A stretch of DNA of 64,000 bases. Source: AC-43 sp963728855 (GTDB lineage: Bacteria > Actinomycetota > Actinomycetes > Mycobacteriales > Micromonosporaceae). The notes below the pieces were generated by a model, which saw only the letters and a program-made list of their open reading frames with translations, had not been told where the DNA came from and did no database searches. Positions 18,038-28,400 of this stretch are shown one piece after another. Position numbers and translations under genes: made by a program. How positions within the stretch are numbered: the first letter of the stretch is position 1; each line of letters starts with the position of its first letter. The stretch spans positions 1-64,000 of the forward strand of contig CAVSLN010000013.1 of the NCBI GenBank assembly GCA_963728855.1. Direction: 5' to 3'.

Positions 18038-19828
18038 CTACGGCGTGTCGAGGCCGGGCACCGCCGGCAAGGTGGGCGGTGTCGGTGACGCCGGTCTGCC
18101 CGCCCGGTCGGGGGTGACCGCGATGGTGGCGTCCTCGTCGAGCCAGGGCTGCTGCCGGATCATGTCAGCAACCCTGACATACCCGGCCTCCACCACGCCC
18201 GTCGCCGCGTCGACGATCCGGTAGTGCTGCCGTGGCCGATGGATGGGTTGCGACTCGAGCAGGACGACGCGTAGCTCGCCATCGGCGTACCGGCATCGCT
18301 CCTGGACCGCGCCGAGCAGCTGCTCGTCGTGCAGGTGCCCCTCGCCGAAGTTCCATCCCAGGATCACTCCGGCGACCGTCTCGCCCTCGACGATCTCGTA
18401 CGCGTCGAGATCGTCCAATGCCCGCGGCAGCAGCCCGTTGAGCGCCCGACCATGATGGTGCATTGCCCGCCAGGCGTTGCCGAGGTTGAGGATGAGGTCG
18501 GCCTCCTCGTCGTTGTACATCGTGGAGAGTTGGGTCCGCACCGACGGCGCGACCTTGGTGATGTGGCTGTCCAGCCGGTCTTGGGCCGGGCGCCGGAAGC
18601 ACCACAGGCTGGTGGCCCAGTTGCCCGCGTAGTAGCGCATCGACAGTAGGAACGACACCTTGGCGGGGAACAGGTTGCCCGCCACGACGACGGCGGCCGC
18701 CGCGAGCAGGAGCACAATCAGCACCGGCGACCGTACCTGTGCCGGCCCGAGGTTGCCATGGGCGCCGAACAGGAACAGCGTCGAGAAGATCATGAAGATG
18801 TTCCACTCCAGCGGCACGCCCATCGGGAACGTGGACAGGATGTGCAGGTGGAACACCACCATGACGGCCACGGCGACGAGGGTGAGCGTCCAGTTCGGGG
18901 CCAGGACCAGGACGAGCGGTACGACGTACTCGATCGTTGTGCCGCCGTGAGCCAGCGCGCGGCTGAGCCAGGACGGCCGCAGGTCGTCGGGGTAGTGCCG
19001 GTAGAGGTTGCGGCGCAGCCACGTCCACCGGTGCAGCGGGGCATTGCTGATCATGATGGATACCACGAACGGGAAGTGCCGGTTGAGCTTCGATGTTGCC
19101 GCGCCCCACCACAGCAGCAGCATGACGAGCTGCGCCGCGGCCAGCATCTGCACGCCCGGGAAGAAGAACAGCGCCGCGGTCAGCAGGTAGTGCTCGGAGC
19201 GGGCGGCGAGGAAGACGGTCTTGTCCCGCAGTCCCAGCAGCGGCAGGAGAATCGCCAGCGGGATCAGCCGTTCCGGCGCGATCACTCCGACCTGGCCGGA
19301 GAGCAGCGGCGTCGCGACGGGACCAGTCCCCGGCGCCAGAAGAACCCAGACTGCGGCCAGCACGACACCCGCGTAGAGGACGATGTCGGCAAGCGTCCGG
19401 GTGGTGCCGCGGGTGAGCGGCACCCGAGACGGGAAGGCCGGTAACCGCACCGTCCCCGGGCGCAGCCAGTACAGCACTCCGCCGATCGGCGGGCTGATCC
19501 GCAACGTCAGCGGCCCCGACCCGCAGCCCAGGCCCAGCACCTCGAACAGCAGGCTGTACACGACGGCCTTCTGGAAGAAGATCGGCTCAGTCCACCACCG
19601 CCCGACGTCGCCGACTCCGCCCAGACCGGGTGTCGTCACGCTCGCGACGAGGATCCCGCCGGCCCCGTACAGCAAGGACTTCACCAGGTACACGACGTGG
19701 ATGACGCGCTGCGTGCCGAACCCGTTGTCGACCCAGAACGGCGCGAGCTGGCGGATCCGCGCCATGCGGGAGGTCCGCGACCAGGCGGCCGGATCCACCT
19801 TGGGCAGGGTGGGTCTGATGAAACCCAT
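18038..19828 (-). CDS. DUF3556-family multi-pass membrane protein
   Basis: A 596-residue protein beginning MGFIRPTLPKVDPAAW, the N-terminus typical of DUF3556 proteins of mycobacteria and other actinomycetes. About eight to ten hydrophobic segments run from residue 55 to 400. They are followed by a cytoplasmic domain from about 410 to 590 with motifs LNLGNAWRAMHHHGRALNG and LGWNFGEGHLHDEQLL, perhaps ligand-binding. The membrane half recalls HTTM/carboxylase-like folds (HRWTWLRRNLYRHY; VVFHLHILSTFPMG), but the enzymatic role is unknown. The start is the ATG at 19828, preceded by GTGGAGG five bases upstream; the frame is open further but upstream sequence belongs to the radical SAM gene. It is the third gene of the operon. 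Confidence 0.82.
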   Translation of the reverse strand: MGFIRPTLPKVDPAAWSRTSRMARIRQLAPFWVDNGFGTQRVIHVVYLVKSLLYGAGGILVASVTTPGLGGVGDVGRWWTEPIFFQKAVVYSLLFEVLGLGCGSGPLTLRISPPIGGVLYWLRPGTVRLPAFPSRVPLTRGTTRTLADIVLYAGVVLAAVWVLLAPGTGPVATPLLSGQVGVIAPERLIPLAILLPLLGLRDKTVFLAARSEHYLLTAALFFFPGVQMLAAAQLVMLLLWWGAATSKLNRHFPFVVSIMISNAPLHRWTWLRRNLYRHYPDDLRPSWLSRALAHGGTTIEYVVPLVLVLAPNWTLTLVAVAVMVVFHLHILSTFPMGVPLEWNIFMIFSTLFLFGAHGNLGPAQVRSPVLIVLLLAAAAVVVAGNLFPAKVSFLLSMRYYAGNWATSLWCFRRPAQDRLDSHITKVAPSVRTQLSTMYNDEEADLILNLGNAWRAMHHHGRALNGLLPRALDDLDAYEIVEGETVAGVILGWNFGEGHLHDEQLLGAVQERCRYADGELRVVLLESQPIHRPRQHYRIVDAATGVVEAGYVRVADMIRQQPWLDEDATIAVTPDRAGRPASPTPPTLPAVPGLDTP

Positions 19829-20975
19829 GTTGTCCTCCACGGCAGGGCGCCAGAGTCCGCGGTCGGTCCCGACCACGAGTGTGAACCGCACGCGCCGACG
19901 GCGATAGCCCTCCGCGCTGTCGACAAGCATCTCGGCTGTGGCGGATCCTGGTCCGGTACCTCTGACGTCCGTGCCCAAGCCTTGGTGAACAGGTCGAACT
20001 CGTTGGCGCCCCGGTTGAGGACGACCTGACCGTTGAGCATGGTCGCGAAGTGCAGGTCGGTGTCGAACAGGAAGCTGCACACGTAGGCCCGCCCGTCCGG
20101 GAAGATCGAGATCCGGTCCAGGGTGCGTCCGATGCAGCCCCGGTAGCCGTCGGCGGCGTAGCCGGCCATCCGCTCCCGGCGTGCGTAGGTCGGCTGGTAC
20201 CAGACCCGGGTGCGGTGCCCGGCGGCGACCGTTTCCAAGTGCTCGTAGAAGTCGATCCACTCGCCGGGGTGATGCCCCATTGCGCGGCACCGTGACCGGA
20301 GCCGATCACGGAGAACACGTGGAACTTCACCAGAGATACACCAATCTCGTCGGCGATGTCCAGGAGGTTGAGGCAGTCCCGCTGGTTGGCGCGATTGACG
20401 GTGCAGATGATCCGGGTGTCGAAGCCCCGCGTACACAGCTGGGTGATGGTGTCCAGGGCCTGGGCGAAGGTGCCGGCGCCGCGGACCTGGTCGTGGCTGT
20501 CCTGGCTGCCGCCGTCGAGGCTGATCTGGACGTAGGAGAAATCCTGCGGCTCCATGACGGCGAACTTGCGCGCGGCCGGGCCGAGGCCGTTGCTGGTGGT
20601 GATGACGTGCTCGTAACCGAGGGCCTTGGCGTCACGGATGATGCGCACGTAGTCCGGGTGCAGCGTCGGTTCACCGCCCAGGATGGTCAGCTTCGACCCG
20701 CCCATCTGCCGCCACGTCGTCAACGTCTGCATCACCGCCGGGTAGGGCATCTTCAACGCCCGGTCCAGCCGCTCACCCATGTAGCAGTGCTCGCAACGCA
20801 GCTGGCACGCCTCCGTAATGTAGAGGTACACGTTGCGGAACCGCCCGTACGGAATCTTCTCGATGTGTTCCGGCGTGGCATCGTGGGCGGACGCCGGTAG
20901 CCGGGCGTTGCCGTAGGCGTCGGCGACCACGCCCCGGTCGCGGCGCAGACCAGGCGTGGGCAGGATGACGGTCAC
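19681..20975 (-). pseudogene. Radical SAM protein with C-terminal Cys motif (single-base frameshift)
   Basis: It starts at the GTG at 20975, overlapping the TGA of the upstream gene (GTGA). The first frame has the radical SAM cluster motif C-x3-C-x2-C (EACQLRCEHCYMG), then GGSKLTILGGEPTLHPDYVR and YVQISLDGGSQDSHDQVRG, all typical of the SAM barrel. Near 20266 the frame breaks: ITP should continue as GEWIDFYEHLE, and one C is missing from a C run. The second frame then gives RGCIGRTLDRISIFPDGRAY and VCSFLFDTDLHFATM, a SPASM-like auxiliary Cys region. The break could be a real mutation or a sequence error. The 3' end is uncertain because the second frame runs into the next gene. The protein would be a radical SAM enzyme modifying a peptide or small molecule. 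Confidence 0.8.
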
Positions 20976-21712
20976 GATCGGCTTCTTGCGAGATCGGTGG
21001 GGACAACCATCGTGATGTGGCTCAACCGGTGCAGGGCGAAGCACGCCGAGCGGCGTACGAGCACGGGTGCGCAGCCGGCGTCGACGTGGGGAATCTGGCG
21101 GCGGCGGGCCCGCTCCAGGATCTCGGCGGCGTTGGCACGGTAGCGGGCCAACCGCAACGCATGCCGAGCTGGCGTGTCGCTGTCGCGGCGAACCAGGCCG
21201 GCGCCGCACCCCGCGCAGCGGTGAGGCCGCCCGGCAGCAGCCGTAGCGGGATGATGTTCGTCCGGACCACATTGCGGACATACCTGCCGGACCGCCGTTC
21301 GCGCGGATACCACGGCCGAGCCGGCCCGCAATTCCAGTACCACCACGCGACGCTCGGCGGCGGTGGCCACGTCGACGAGCACGTCGAGTTGCGCGGCGGT
21401 ACCGGGAAAGTTGTCCAGCAGAACAGGACCATCGTCGGTCGGGAACCGTCCGACGATGAACGCCGCGTCCAGCACCCGACCAACGGCGACCAGGTCGACC
21501 CAGCCCAGTGGGTCGGCGGAAGCTAATACGCCGCCGAGCACGTCGGCGTAGGAACGCACCGCCTCCCGCAGCCGGAACACGACCGCGCCGTCAACCTGCG
21601 CCAAGGCGTGCACCACCGCCGACTTGCCCGCCCCCGGCGGCCCGATCACGGCGGCCATCAACCCTCGCATCGGCGACAGCGCCCGGGACGACTCCGACGC
21701 CAATGGGCTCAC
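20972..21712 (-). CDS. Adenylate-kinase-like P-loop protein with zinc-type lid
   Basis: A 246-residue nucleoside-monophosphate-kinase-like protein. Walker A is IGPPGAGKSAVVHAL, the NMP-binding stretch VLLDNFPGTAAQLDVL matches the D-x-F-P segment of adenylate kinases, and a four-Cys lid (CPQCG...CAGCG) is followed by the D-x-x-x-x-x-x-R-L-x-x-Y core (DTPARHALRLARYR). The first arginine-rich lid residues differ from housekeeping Adk, so a specialised kinase is likely. The start is the GTG at 21712 with GGGAGGCAGGAC directly before it. It is the first gene of a four-gene operon and is translationally coupled (GTGA) to the radical SAM gene. A housekeeping adk would lie in a ribosomal-protein cluster, not here. 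Confidence 0.8.
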   Translation of the reverse strand: MSPLASESSRALSPMRGLMAAVIGPPGAGKSAVVHALAQVDGAVVFRLREAVRSYADVLGGVLASADPLGWVDLVAVGRVLDAAFIVGRFPTDDGPVLLDNFPGTAAQLDVLVDVATAAERRVVVLELRAGSAVVSARTAVRQVCPQCGPDEHHPATAAAGRPHRCAGCGAGLVRRDSDTPARHALRLARYRANAAEILERARRRQIPHVDAGCAPVLVRRSACFALHRLSHITMVVPTDLARSRS

Positions 21713-22248
21713 GTCCTGCCTCCCATACCCGTCGCATCCCTCGCCACTCCGCGGCGCGTCGACCCGAGCCCTCGCGGCATGGTCGCGCTCAGGCGACGTG
21801 TACCGAGCGTTCAGGTACGCAGCCGCAACGCCTCCACCTCACCCGATGAACTCGATGTCGGTAAGCGTTGACCAACGGACTCTGACAATCCATTGACATC
21901 GGGGCGGGTAGGAGCCCAGATCCGGCGGGGCGGAACCGCACGCTCCACGATTCCGAAAGTGGGACGGTAGCGAGGCCCGACCGGCCGAGACCCGTGGCCG
22001 AATCCCACATTCTGACGCCCATCCCACTTTCTGGAATGCCCCATCTCGGGGGTGTGCTCCGCGTGCGAGCGATTGCGTTGGGCATTATCGATAACCCCTG
22101 GGGACACCTATTAGCCGGCCGCCCGCCACGCCCGGCGGGGCTGCCGTGCCATCCGCGTGCGATCCGCTGTCGGCGCCCCGACGGTTGGGGACGGTTGGTA
22201 GCCCCTGGCGCCCATGGGTTACCGCAGGTAGATACCCTGGGCACCGTC
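21713..22248. other. Intergenic, promoter region of the operon and of the tRNA
   Basis: About 530 bases without a gene. It contains an inverted repeat (21950-22036) and the upstream regions of the minus-strand operon and the plus-strand tRNA-Arg gene. Confidence 0.5.
21950..22036. repeat. Inverted repeat around the tRNA upstream region
   Basis: The left arm ATTCCGAAAGTGGGACGG (from 21950) is matched by the complement of the right arm ending at about 22036, with one inserted base and one mismatch over about 18 bp. The spacing is about 50 bases. It could be a small mobile-element end or a regulator site. Confidence 0.5.
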
Positions 22249-22321
22249 GCCCCCGTAGCTCAGGGGATAGAGCAGTGGTTTCCTAAACCACGAGTCGGGT
22301 GTTCGAATCACCCCGGGGGCA
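22249..22321 (+). tRNA. tRNA-Arg, anticodon CCU
   Basis: A cloverleaf of 73 bases can be folded by eye. Acceptor stem GCCCCCG pairs with CGGGGGC, D stem GCTC with GAGC, anticodon stem GTGGT with ACCAC around the loop TTCCTAA (anticodon CCT), and T stem GGGTG with CACCC around TTCGAAT; the discriminator base is A. CCA is not encoded. The 3' end is a classical integration site, and an integrase remnant lies just downstream pointing toward it. Confidence 0.95.
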
Positions 22322-22389
22322 CAGATCAACAGGCACTTGACGTGCTAGGACTGGCTCTCAGCTCGCACCGTCGCATTGACACACTTTGG

Positions 22390-22690
22390 TGGCCAGTCAG
22401 TACGGCGGTCACGACGTCGCGCCGTGAGCGCGTCTGCGATCGCGCTGTACTCCGGCCGGTCCGCTCAGCCGTGACCACCGGGTAGTGGTCGCGGGTGACC
22501 TGCCCGCCGGCGTGCCGGTCTGCTTCGAGATGACCTCCAGCGGCAGGCCCGCTCGTACAGCCGGGCGACCACCGTTGAGCGCATCGCCTTCATCGACGGC
22601 GCCCGGGCCCGCCGAGCGTCCGCGCCCGAGGCACTCATCAGCCGCTTGAACTCGCGGCTGATCCACTCCGGCCAGCCAGGAGGCGCCGTC
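22390..22690 (-). pseudogene. Tyrosine-family integrase, C-terminal remnant
   Basis: Three frames give EWISREFKRLMSASGADARR, then RLYERA joined to GLPLEVISKQTG, then HAGGQVTRDHYPVVTAERTG. GLPLEVISKQTGH is the H-x-x-R/G-H region and DHY contains the catalytic Tyr region of phage/ICE integrases. At least two frameshifts are present and the N-terminal domains are missing. The fragment lies about 70 bases 3' of tRNA-Arg with its 3' end toward the tRNA, as expected for an element that had integrated there. It marks a degraded integrative element. Confidence 0.7.
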
Positions 22691-23266
22691 CGGCTGCGCG
22701 AAGACTAGCCCGAGTGTCCTGGCTAGCGGAGTCGACATTGCGTTCACTAGTGGAGACACTCGAGGAGGGCCAGTTAGTCTTCCGAAAGCCGCAGCGCGCC
22801 GTCGTAGTTGACCGCCGATGTACCGGCGTTGCTGGGCGGTGGTGTGCCGGACCTTACCCCCACTGCATCGCCGAACCGGCCACACACGCGCCACCGTCAA
22901 ATCACTTCCGACACCCGACACTGGGGCCAGAATCCCCCCGCCGTGCAGGCGCGTGGCCCGTCGCCATCCCGCCGCGTTCCAATCCTGAGCCGTCACCGCG
23001 CTGTGCTTTCCCCTTGTCGACGGGGACGCAGCAGCCTCCGCCGTCGTTTGGCACAGATGTCTGCGGGTAGGCGGGCGCTGTGGACAAGAACGTGATGCGC
23101 AGCGGCATGCGACTTGTGATGAGGAGAGGAGGCAATGAGTCCTGGGCGCGGCCTGCGGGACGTGCCGCGACCGCGGGGTTGGATGAGCGACTAAACGTTA
23201 GTAGCAGATTTGCAGGACGTCGTCGACGAGCCGGTGACGGCGCCGGTTTCACAGGGGGTCTAAAGT
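22691..23266. other. Intergenic, no gene recognised
   Basis: No coding sequence is supported between the integrase remnant and the epoxide hydrolase gene. It may be the rest of the lost integrative element. Confidence 0.4.
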
Positions 23267-24493
23267 ATGACTAAAGGCGCAGAACAGACGGCCAATGATG
23301 CCACGGCCATTCGTCCGTTCCAGGTGAATGTTCCGGAAGCGGAACTTACCGAAATGCGCAGGCGCATAAACGCGACGAGGTGGCCCGACCGGGAAACGGT
23401 TGCGGACGATTCCCAAGGCGTGCCGCTCGCGATGATGCAGGAACTCGCGCGCTACTGGGGGACAGATTACGACTGGCGCAAATGCGAGGCGAAACTGAAC
23501 GCCCTGCCGCAATTCACGACCGAGATCGATGGGCTAGACATCCACTTCATTCACGTTCGTTCGAATCATGAAAATGCGTTGCCGCTCATCGTGACGCACG
23601 GGTGGCCGGGCTCGGTCATCGAGCAGCTGAAGATTATCGACCCACTGACCAACCCCACGGCACATGGCGGGAGTGCATCGGACGCTTTCCATGTGGTGAT
23701 TCCGTCGATACCGGGCTTTGGGTTCTCAGCCAAGCCGACCACCACCGGCTGGGATCACGCCCGCATCGCACGTGCCTGGGTAGAGCTGATGAAGCGTCTT
23801 GGATACACGCTGTTTGTGTCGCAAGGCGGCGATGTGGGTGCGCTCATCGGTGATTTGATGGCCGAGCAGGAACCTCCGGAGTTGGTGGGTATTCACACCA
23901 ACCTGCCCTTCACTGTTCCACCCGATGTTCTTGCAACGGCGCAACAGCCCGGCAATCCGCCGCCATCCGGTCTCTCAGACGACGAGAGGCAGGCGTATGA
24001 GCAGGTGAACAACTTCTTCGCGAAGCACGCGGCCTACGCAACCATGATGAAGACCCGGCCGCAAACCGTGAGCTATGGACTGTCGGATTCACCCGTCGGC
24101 CTGGCAGCCTGGATTATTGACCACGGAGATGGTTATGGCCAGCCGGGGCTCGTCGGCCGAGTTCTTCAGGGAGACACCTCAAGCGACCTCACCCGAGACG
24201 ATGTCCTCGACAACATCACGCTCTACTGGTTGACGAACACGGCGGCCTCTGCGGCTCGTATCTATTGGGAGGGAAAGGGCCCCCTTTTCGAAGCCGTCGA
24301 CGTTTCCGTCCCGACCGCGTTGAGCGTCTTTCCCGAGGAGATCTACCGCGCCCCTCGAAGCTGGGCAGAACGCGCCTATCACAACCTCATCTATTACAAC
24401 AGGCCCGATAAAGGCGGCCACTTTGCGGCGTGGGAGCAGCCGCAACTCTTTTCAGAAGAGCTCCGCGCGGGCTTCAGATCACTGCGCAAATAG
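23267..24493 (+). CDS. Epoxide-hydrolase-like alpha/beta hydrolase (EHN domain)
   Basis: A 408-residue microsomal-epoxide-hydrolase-type protein. Residues 15-120 form the EHN lid (IRPFQVNVPEAELTEMRRRI; RWPDRETVADDS). The alpha/beta core follows with oxyanion motif THGWPGS, nucleophile region SQGGDVGALIG (G-G-D-x-G with Asp as nucleophile) and C-terminal His in KGGHFAAWEQP. Lid tyrosines are likely in the YGQPG and YWLTN regions. It should open epoxides or hydrolyse related substrates in the cytoplasm. The start is the ATG at 23267, eight bases after AGGGGG. GC content and codon use look lower than the neighbours, and it lies between an integrase remnant and IS remnants, so it was probably acquired. 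Confidence 0.9.
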   Translation: MTKGAEQTANDATAIRPFQVNVPEAELTEMRRRINATRWPDRETVADDSQGVPLAMMQELARYWGTDYDWRKCEAKLNALPQFTTEIDGLDIHFIHVRSNHENALPLIVTHGWPGSVIEQLKIIDPLTNPTAHGGSASDAFHVVIPSIPGFGFSAKPTTTGWDHARIARAWVELMKRLGYTLFVSQGGDVGALIGDLMAEQEPPELVGIHTNLPFTVPPDVLATAQQPGNPPPSGLSDDERQAYEQVNNFFAKHAAYATMMKTRPQTVSYGLSDSPVGLAAWIIDHGDGYGQPGLVGRVLQGDTSSDLTRDDVLDNITLYWLTNTAASAARIYWEGKGPLFEAVDVSVPTALSVFPEEIYRAPRSWAERAYHNLIYYNRPDKGGHFAAWEQPQLFSEELRAGFRSLRK

Positions 24494-24699
24494 TCCGTTC
24501 CTGGCATGTTGTTGACGCGTAGAAGCTCGGCGATCTCCAGTTGCGGTTCGGCTGACCTTCGCGCCATGTGGCAGGCCAAGGTCAAGCTAGCCTCGCGCCT
24601 TCATTGAAGGGCGGCTGCCGGGGCCGGGAACGCGAAAGTGCCCTGATCTGGGAAGATAGGACTTGCTGAGGGTCCTGTTCCATCCCGCCACGGAGGGCA

Positions 24700-25060
24700 C
24701 TTTCCAGATGCAGGTTACCGATCCACGTCCGAAGATCGTTGCCGCCGCTGACGGTCGGGGTGTTGTCGGGCATGGTGGCGCCCGGCTGCTGGCCGACCTC
24801 GCCGATGCCACCGTGGCTGAGCGCCGCGTTCAGCGACGCGCTTGCGCCGTTGCGGGTCCGGCAGTGCGGCCATGACCCGGGCCGGGTCGCGGTGGACCTG
24901 GCGGTAATGCTCGCTGATGGCGGGAGGCGATCGCCGACCTTGCGGCTCTGCGGAACCAGGCGGACCTGTTCGGCCGAGTGGCTTCCGACCCGACCGCGTG
25001 GTGGCTGCTGTCCGATCTGGACGCCGCGGCGTTGGCCCGGCTCCGTGCGGCCCGCGCGAA
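24700..25060 (+). pseudogene. IS1380-family transposase N-terminal remnant
   Basis: Frames joined in order give VTDPRPKIVAAADGRGVVGH, GARLLADLADAT, FSDALAPLRVRQCGHDPGRV, AVDLAVMLADGG and SDPTAWWLLSDLDAAALARL. This is the start of actinomycete IS1380-type transposases (about the first 110 of 450 residues). Several frameshifts occur between 24780 and 24980. The catalytic core is lost where a reverse transcriptase scrap begins on the other strand. No inverted repeats were found. Confidence 0.75.
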
Positions 25061-25165
25061 GCTCGGCCCCCAGGAACCGCTGTGCATCCTGCTCAAGTTC
25101 GAACCCGACGATGAAGTCGTCGGCCCAGCGCACGATGATCACCGCCGCGACCGCGCCTGTCCCCG
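25060..25165 (-). pseudogene. Group II intron reverse transcriptase scrap
   Basis: The minus strand encodes VIIVRWADDFIVGFELEQDA followed by QRFLGAELRA. This is the catalytic block of group II intron reverse transcriptases (normally V-R-Y-A-D-D-F), here with Tyr replaced by Trp. Only about 35 residues are recognisable. It abuts the IS1380 remnant, suggesting nested insertions followed by deletion. Confidence 0.55.
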
Positions 25166-25308
25166 CGCAGTCAAACGCTCCCAAGCCCCATACCCAGCCA
25201 AACGCCACACCCACCAACAAGCATCAACCCACGTCGACTACCTCATCGACGTCATCCCCGACCCACACGCATGACCAACAACAACACTTATCTTCCTGGC
25301 TTTGAGTC

Positions 25309-26820
<1,512 letters not shown>

Positions 26821-27550
26821 GGGACTGTCCACAGTGGTCGGGGCCGGGGACCAGGCCGGCAACCATCGCCGCCGCACGGGGTAGCCGCGGCACCAGGCTT
26901 TCGCCGCGTCGCACGTACCGCCATCCGGCCCTCCCTGCCATCGGCGACCATGTCGCAGGAGCGCGGTATCCACCCATGCCCGGACTGACCGGTCGCGACA
27001 GCCGCTCCTCTCGGACCAACGAACCAGCTACCCCAGCCGTGTCGGGTGAAACTCGTTTGGTGAGGAACCCGCGCCGCCGAACACCCGAATTGGGGCGACT
27101 CTTCTGGCAGAATGGGTCGATCCCTGGCTCGGCTCGACGATCTCCTAGCCCACGTGATAGGCGGTGGCCGTGCAGTCGGGATCCACGTGCGTGAGCCTGC
27201 CCGACTTCATCCAGCCCCGTCGCCGACGTCCTGGCCACCAACCCCGCCGACGAGTCGTACTGACAACCCCGCCCACCGCAGTAGGAGATGACGTCAGCGT
27301 CGGCATGCCAGCCGCCTACCAAGTTCCGGTGCCCGGATCCGCCGCAGTACGCGGTCCGGCTCACGTCCCGCGACGCCCGATACACATTGTCACGACCATC
27401 GATGGCCCGGAGGGCGGGTCGGCGCGCCGATGCTCGCTGACCGAACGGCACATCGATCGGGCCTACCCGCCCTCCGGGCTGGTCCACGAGCGCGGCAACG
27501 ACCCGGTGATCCTTCTGAAAGGCGCGGCGGGCACGCCTAGACCTGCTTGG
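26821..27550. other. Intergenic, no gene supported
   Basis: More than 700 bases upstream of the kinase gene with only incoherent short frames. It includes the 14-bp inverted repeat at 27406-27478. Confidence 0.45.
27406..27478. repeat. 14-bp perfect inverted repeat with 45-bp spacer
   Basis: CCCGGAGGGCGGGT at 27406-27419 is exactly complementary to 27465-27478. The spacer is too long for a simple terminator. It could be an IS-end relic or a regulator site. Confidence 0.5.
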
Positions 27551-27898
27551 TCAAGAACTCGGCACGACCGTCGGCGCGGAACAGGTGGCTTCGGGCGCAT
27601 CCGGAACGGAGAGAATGCCCGCGTGCACCACGCATTTGGACGAGAGAGTCGCCGACCTTGAGAGTACTTCGGGCGCGTCCGGGACGCTGAGAACCCCTAC
27701 CGACAGCGCCGCGAACGCGAACGCGGCCACGACCGGCGCGGTCCAACCGGGCAAAGCGCTCTTCCGCGGGCGTACCTTCAGAATGGGCCTCCGCTTCACC
27801 CCGTCCCACGTCCCGATCGCCTCGTCGAAGGACGGCGGACGCACATTGACCGTGCCGCCCTGGGCGGCTCGGTGCTGCTGGCCTGACATGTCGAACAT
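27551..27898 (-). CDS. Small single-pass membrane protein, hypothetical
   Basis: About 115 residues from the ATG at 27898, which has AAGGGAGCTGAC just before it. The N-terminal half is soluble (SGQQHRAAQGGTVNVRPPSF; EAIGTWDGVKRRPILKVRP). A single hydrophobic helix follows (ALPGWTAPVVAAFAFAALSV), then a Ser/Pro-rich tail. The tail repeats LSVPDAPE twice because the DNA contains a short direct repeat, which may mean the 3' end is degenerate. No family is recognised. It could be the 5' part of a broken gene. Confidence 0.4.
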   Translation of the reverse strand: MFDMSGQQHRAAQGGTVNVRPPSFDEAIGTWDGVKRRPILKVRPRKSALPGWTAPVVAAFAFAALSVGVLSVPDAPEVLSRSATLSSKCVVHAGILSVPDAPEATCSAPTVVPSS

Positions 27899-28104
27899 GT
27901 CAGCTCCCTTCATCGTGAGAGGTTTACCCGCGCTGGCCTCAGCGCGTTATGAGCCTCCAACACTCGCGGCGACCCTCGCCTCGGGGAAATCCCCAGCCTC
28001 GGCCCTTGCTCCATCCGAGCCGGGAGAGCCGATGCTCCGCCAGGTTGGAAAGGCTCATTGGTCGGCGCTTGTACCCTGAGCCGAACCGAGGTGGAGGCGC
28101 GGCG

Positions 28105-28310
28105 GTGACCGACGGCACGGAAACCCCCACGATCTTGCTGGACATCGACGGCTGCTTCTTCCCCCGTTCTGGGCGGAGAGCTTCGACCACCTGCTCAAGG
28201 AGTCGCTGGCGACCGAGCAGCCATGCCCGCCGGTCGGTGCGCCGGTCGGTACGCCGACGTGCAGCAGCACCCGGATCGGGCGGACCCCCGGTGGCCCCTC
28301 GGCCGTACGG
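28105..28310 (+). pseudogene. HAD-superfamily-like fragment
   Basis: A GTG at 28105, seven bases after GGAGG, opens TDGTETPTILLDIDGCFFP, the motif I region of a HAD hydrolase (D-I-D-G). After a frameshift at about 28160 the sequence FWAESFDHLLKESLATEQ continues and then becomes unrecognisable. Most of the protein is missing. The ribosome site is intact, so the gene was probably functional recently. Confidence 0.4.
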
Positions 28311-28400
28311 TTGGGTGGGAGCGCTTGGCGGTGTACAGGTACCGGCTGACGTACTCCACGAGTGGGCGGGGCGCCGCTGCCGGAGGCCGAAAGGGGCGAC

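Noticed and set aside
20950..21281. An N-terminal extension of the radical SAM frame to 21281
   Set aside because: It is antisense-like Arg/Pro-rich sequence overlapping the adenylate-kinase-like gene; the coupled GTG at 20975 is a far better start.
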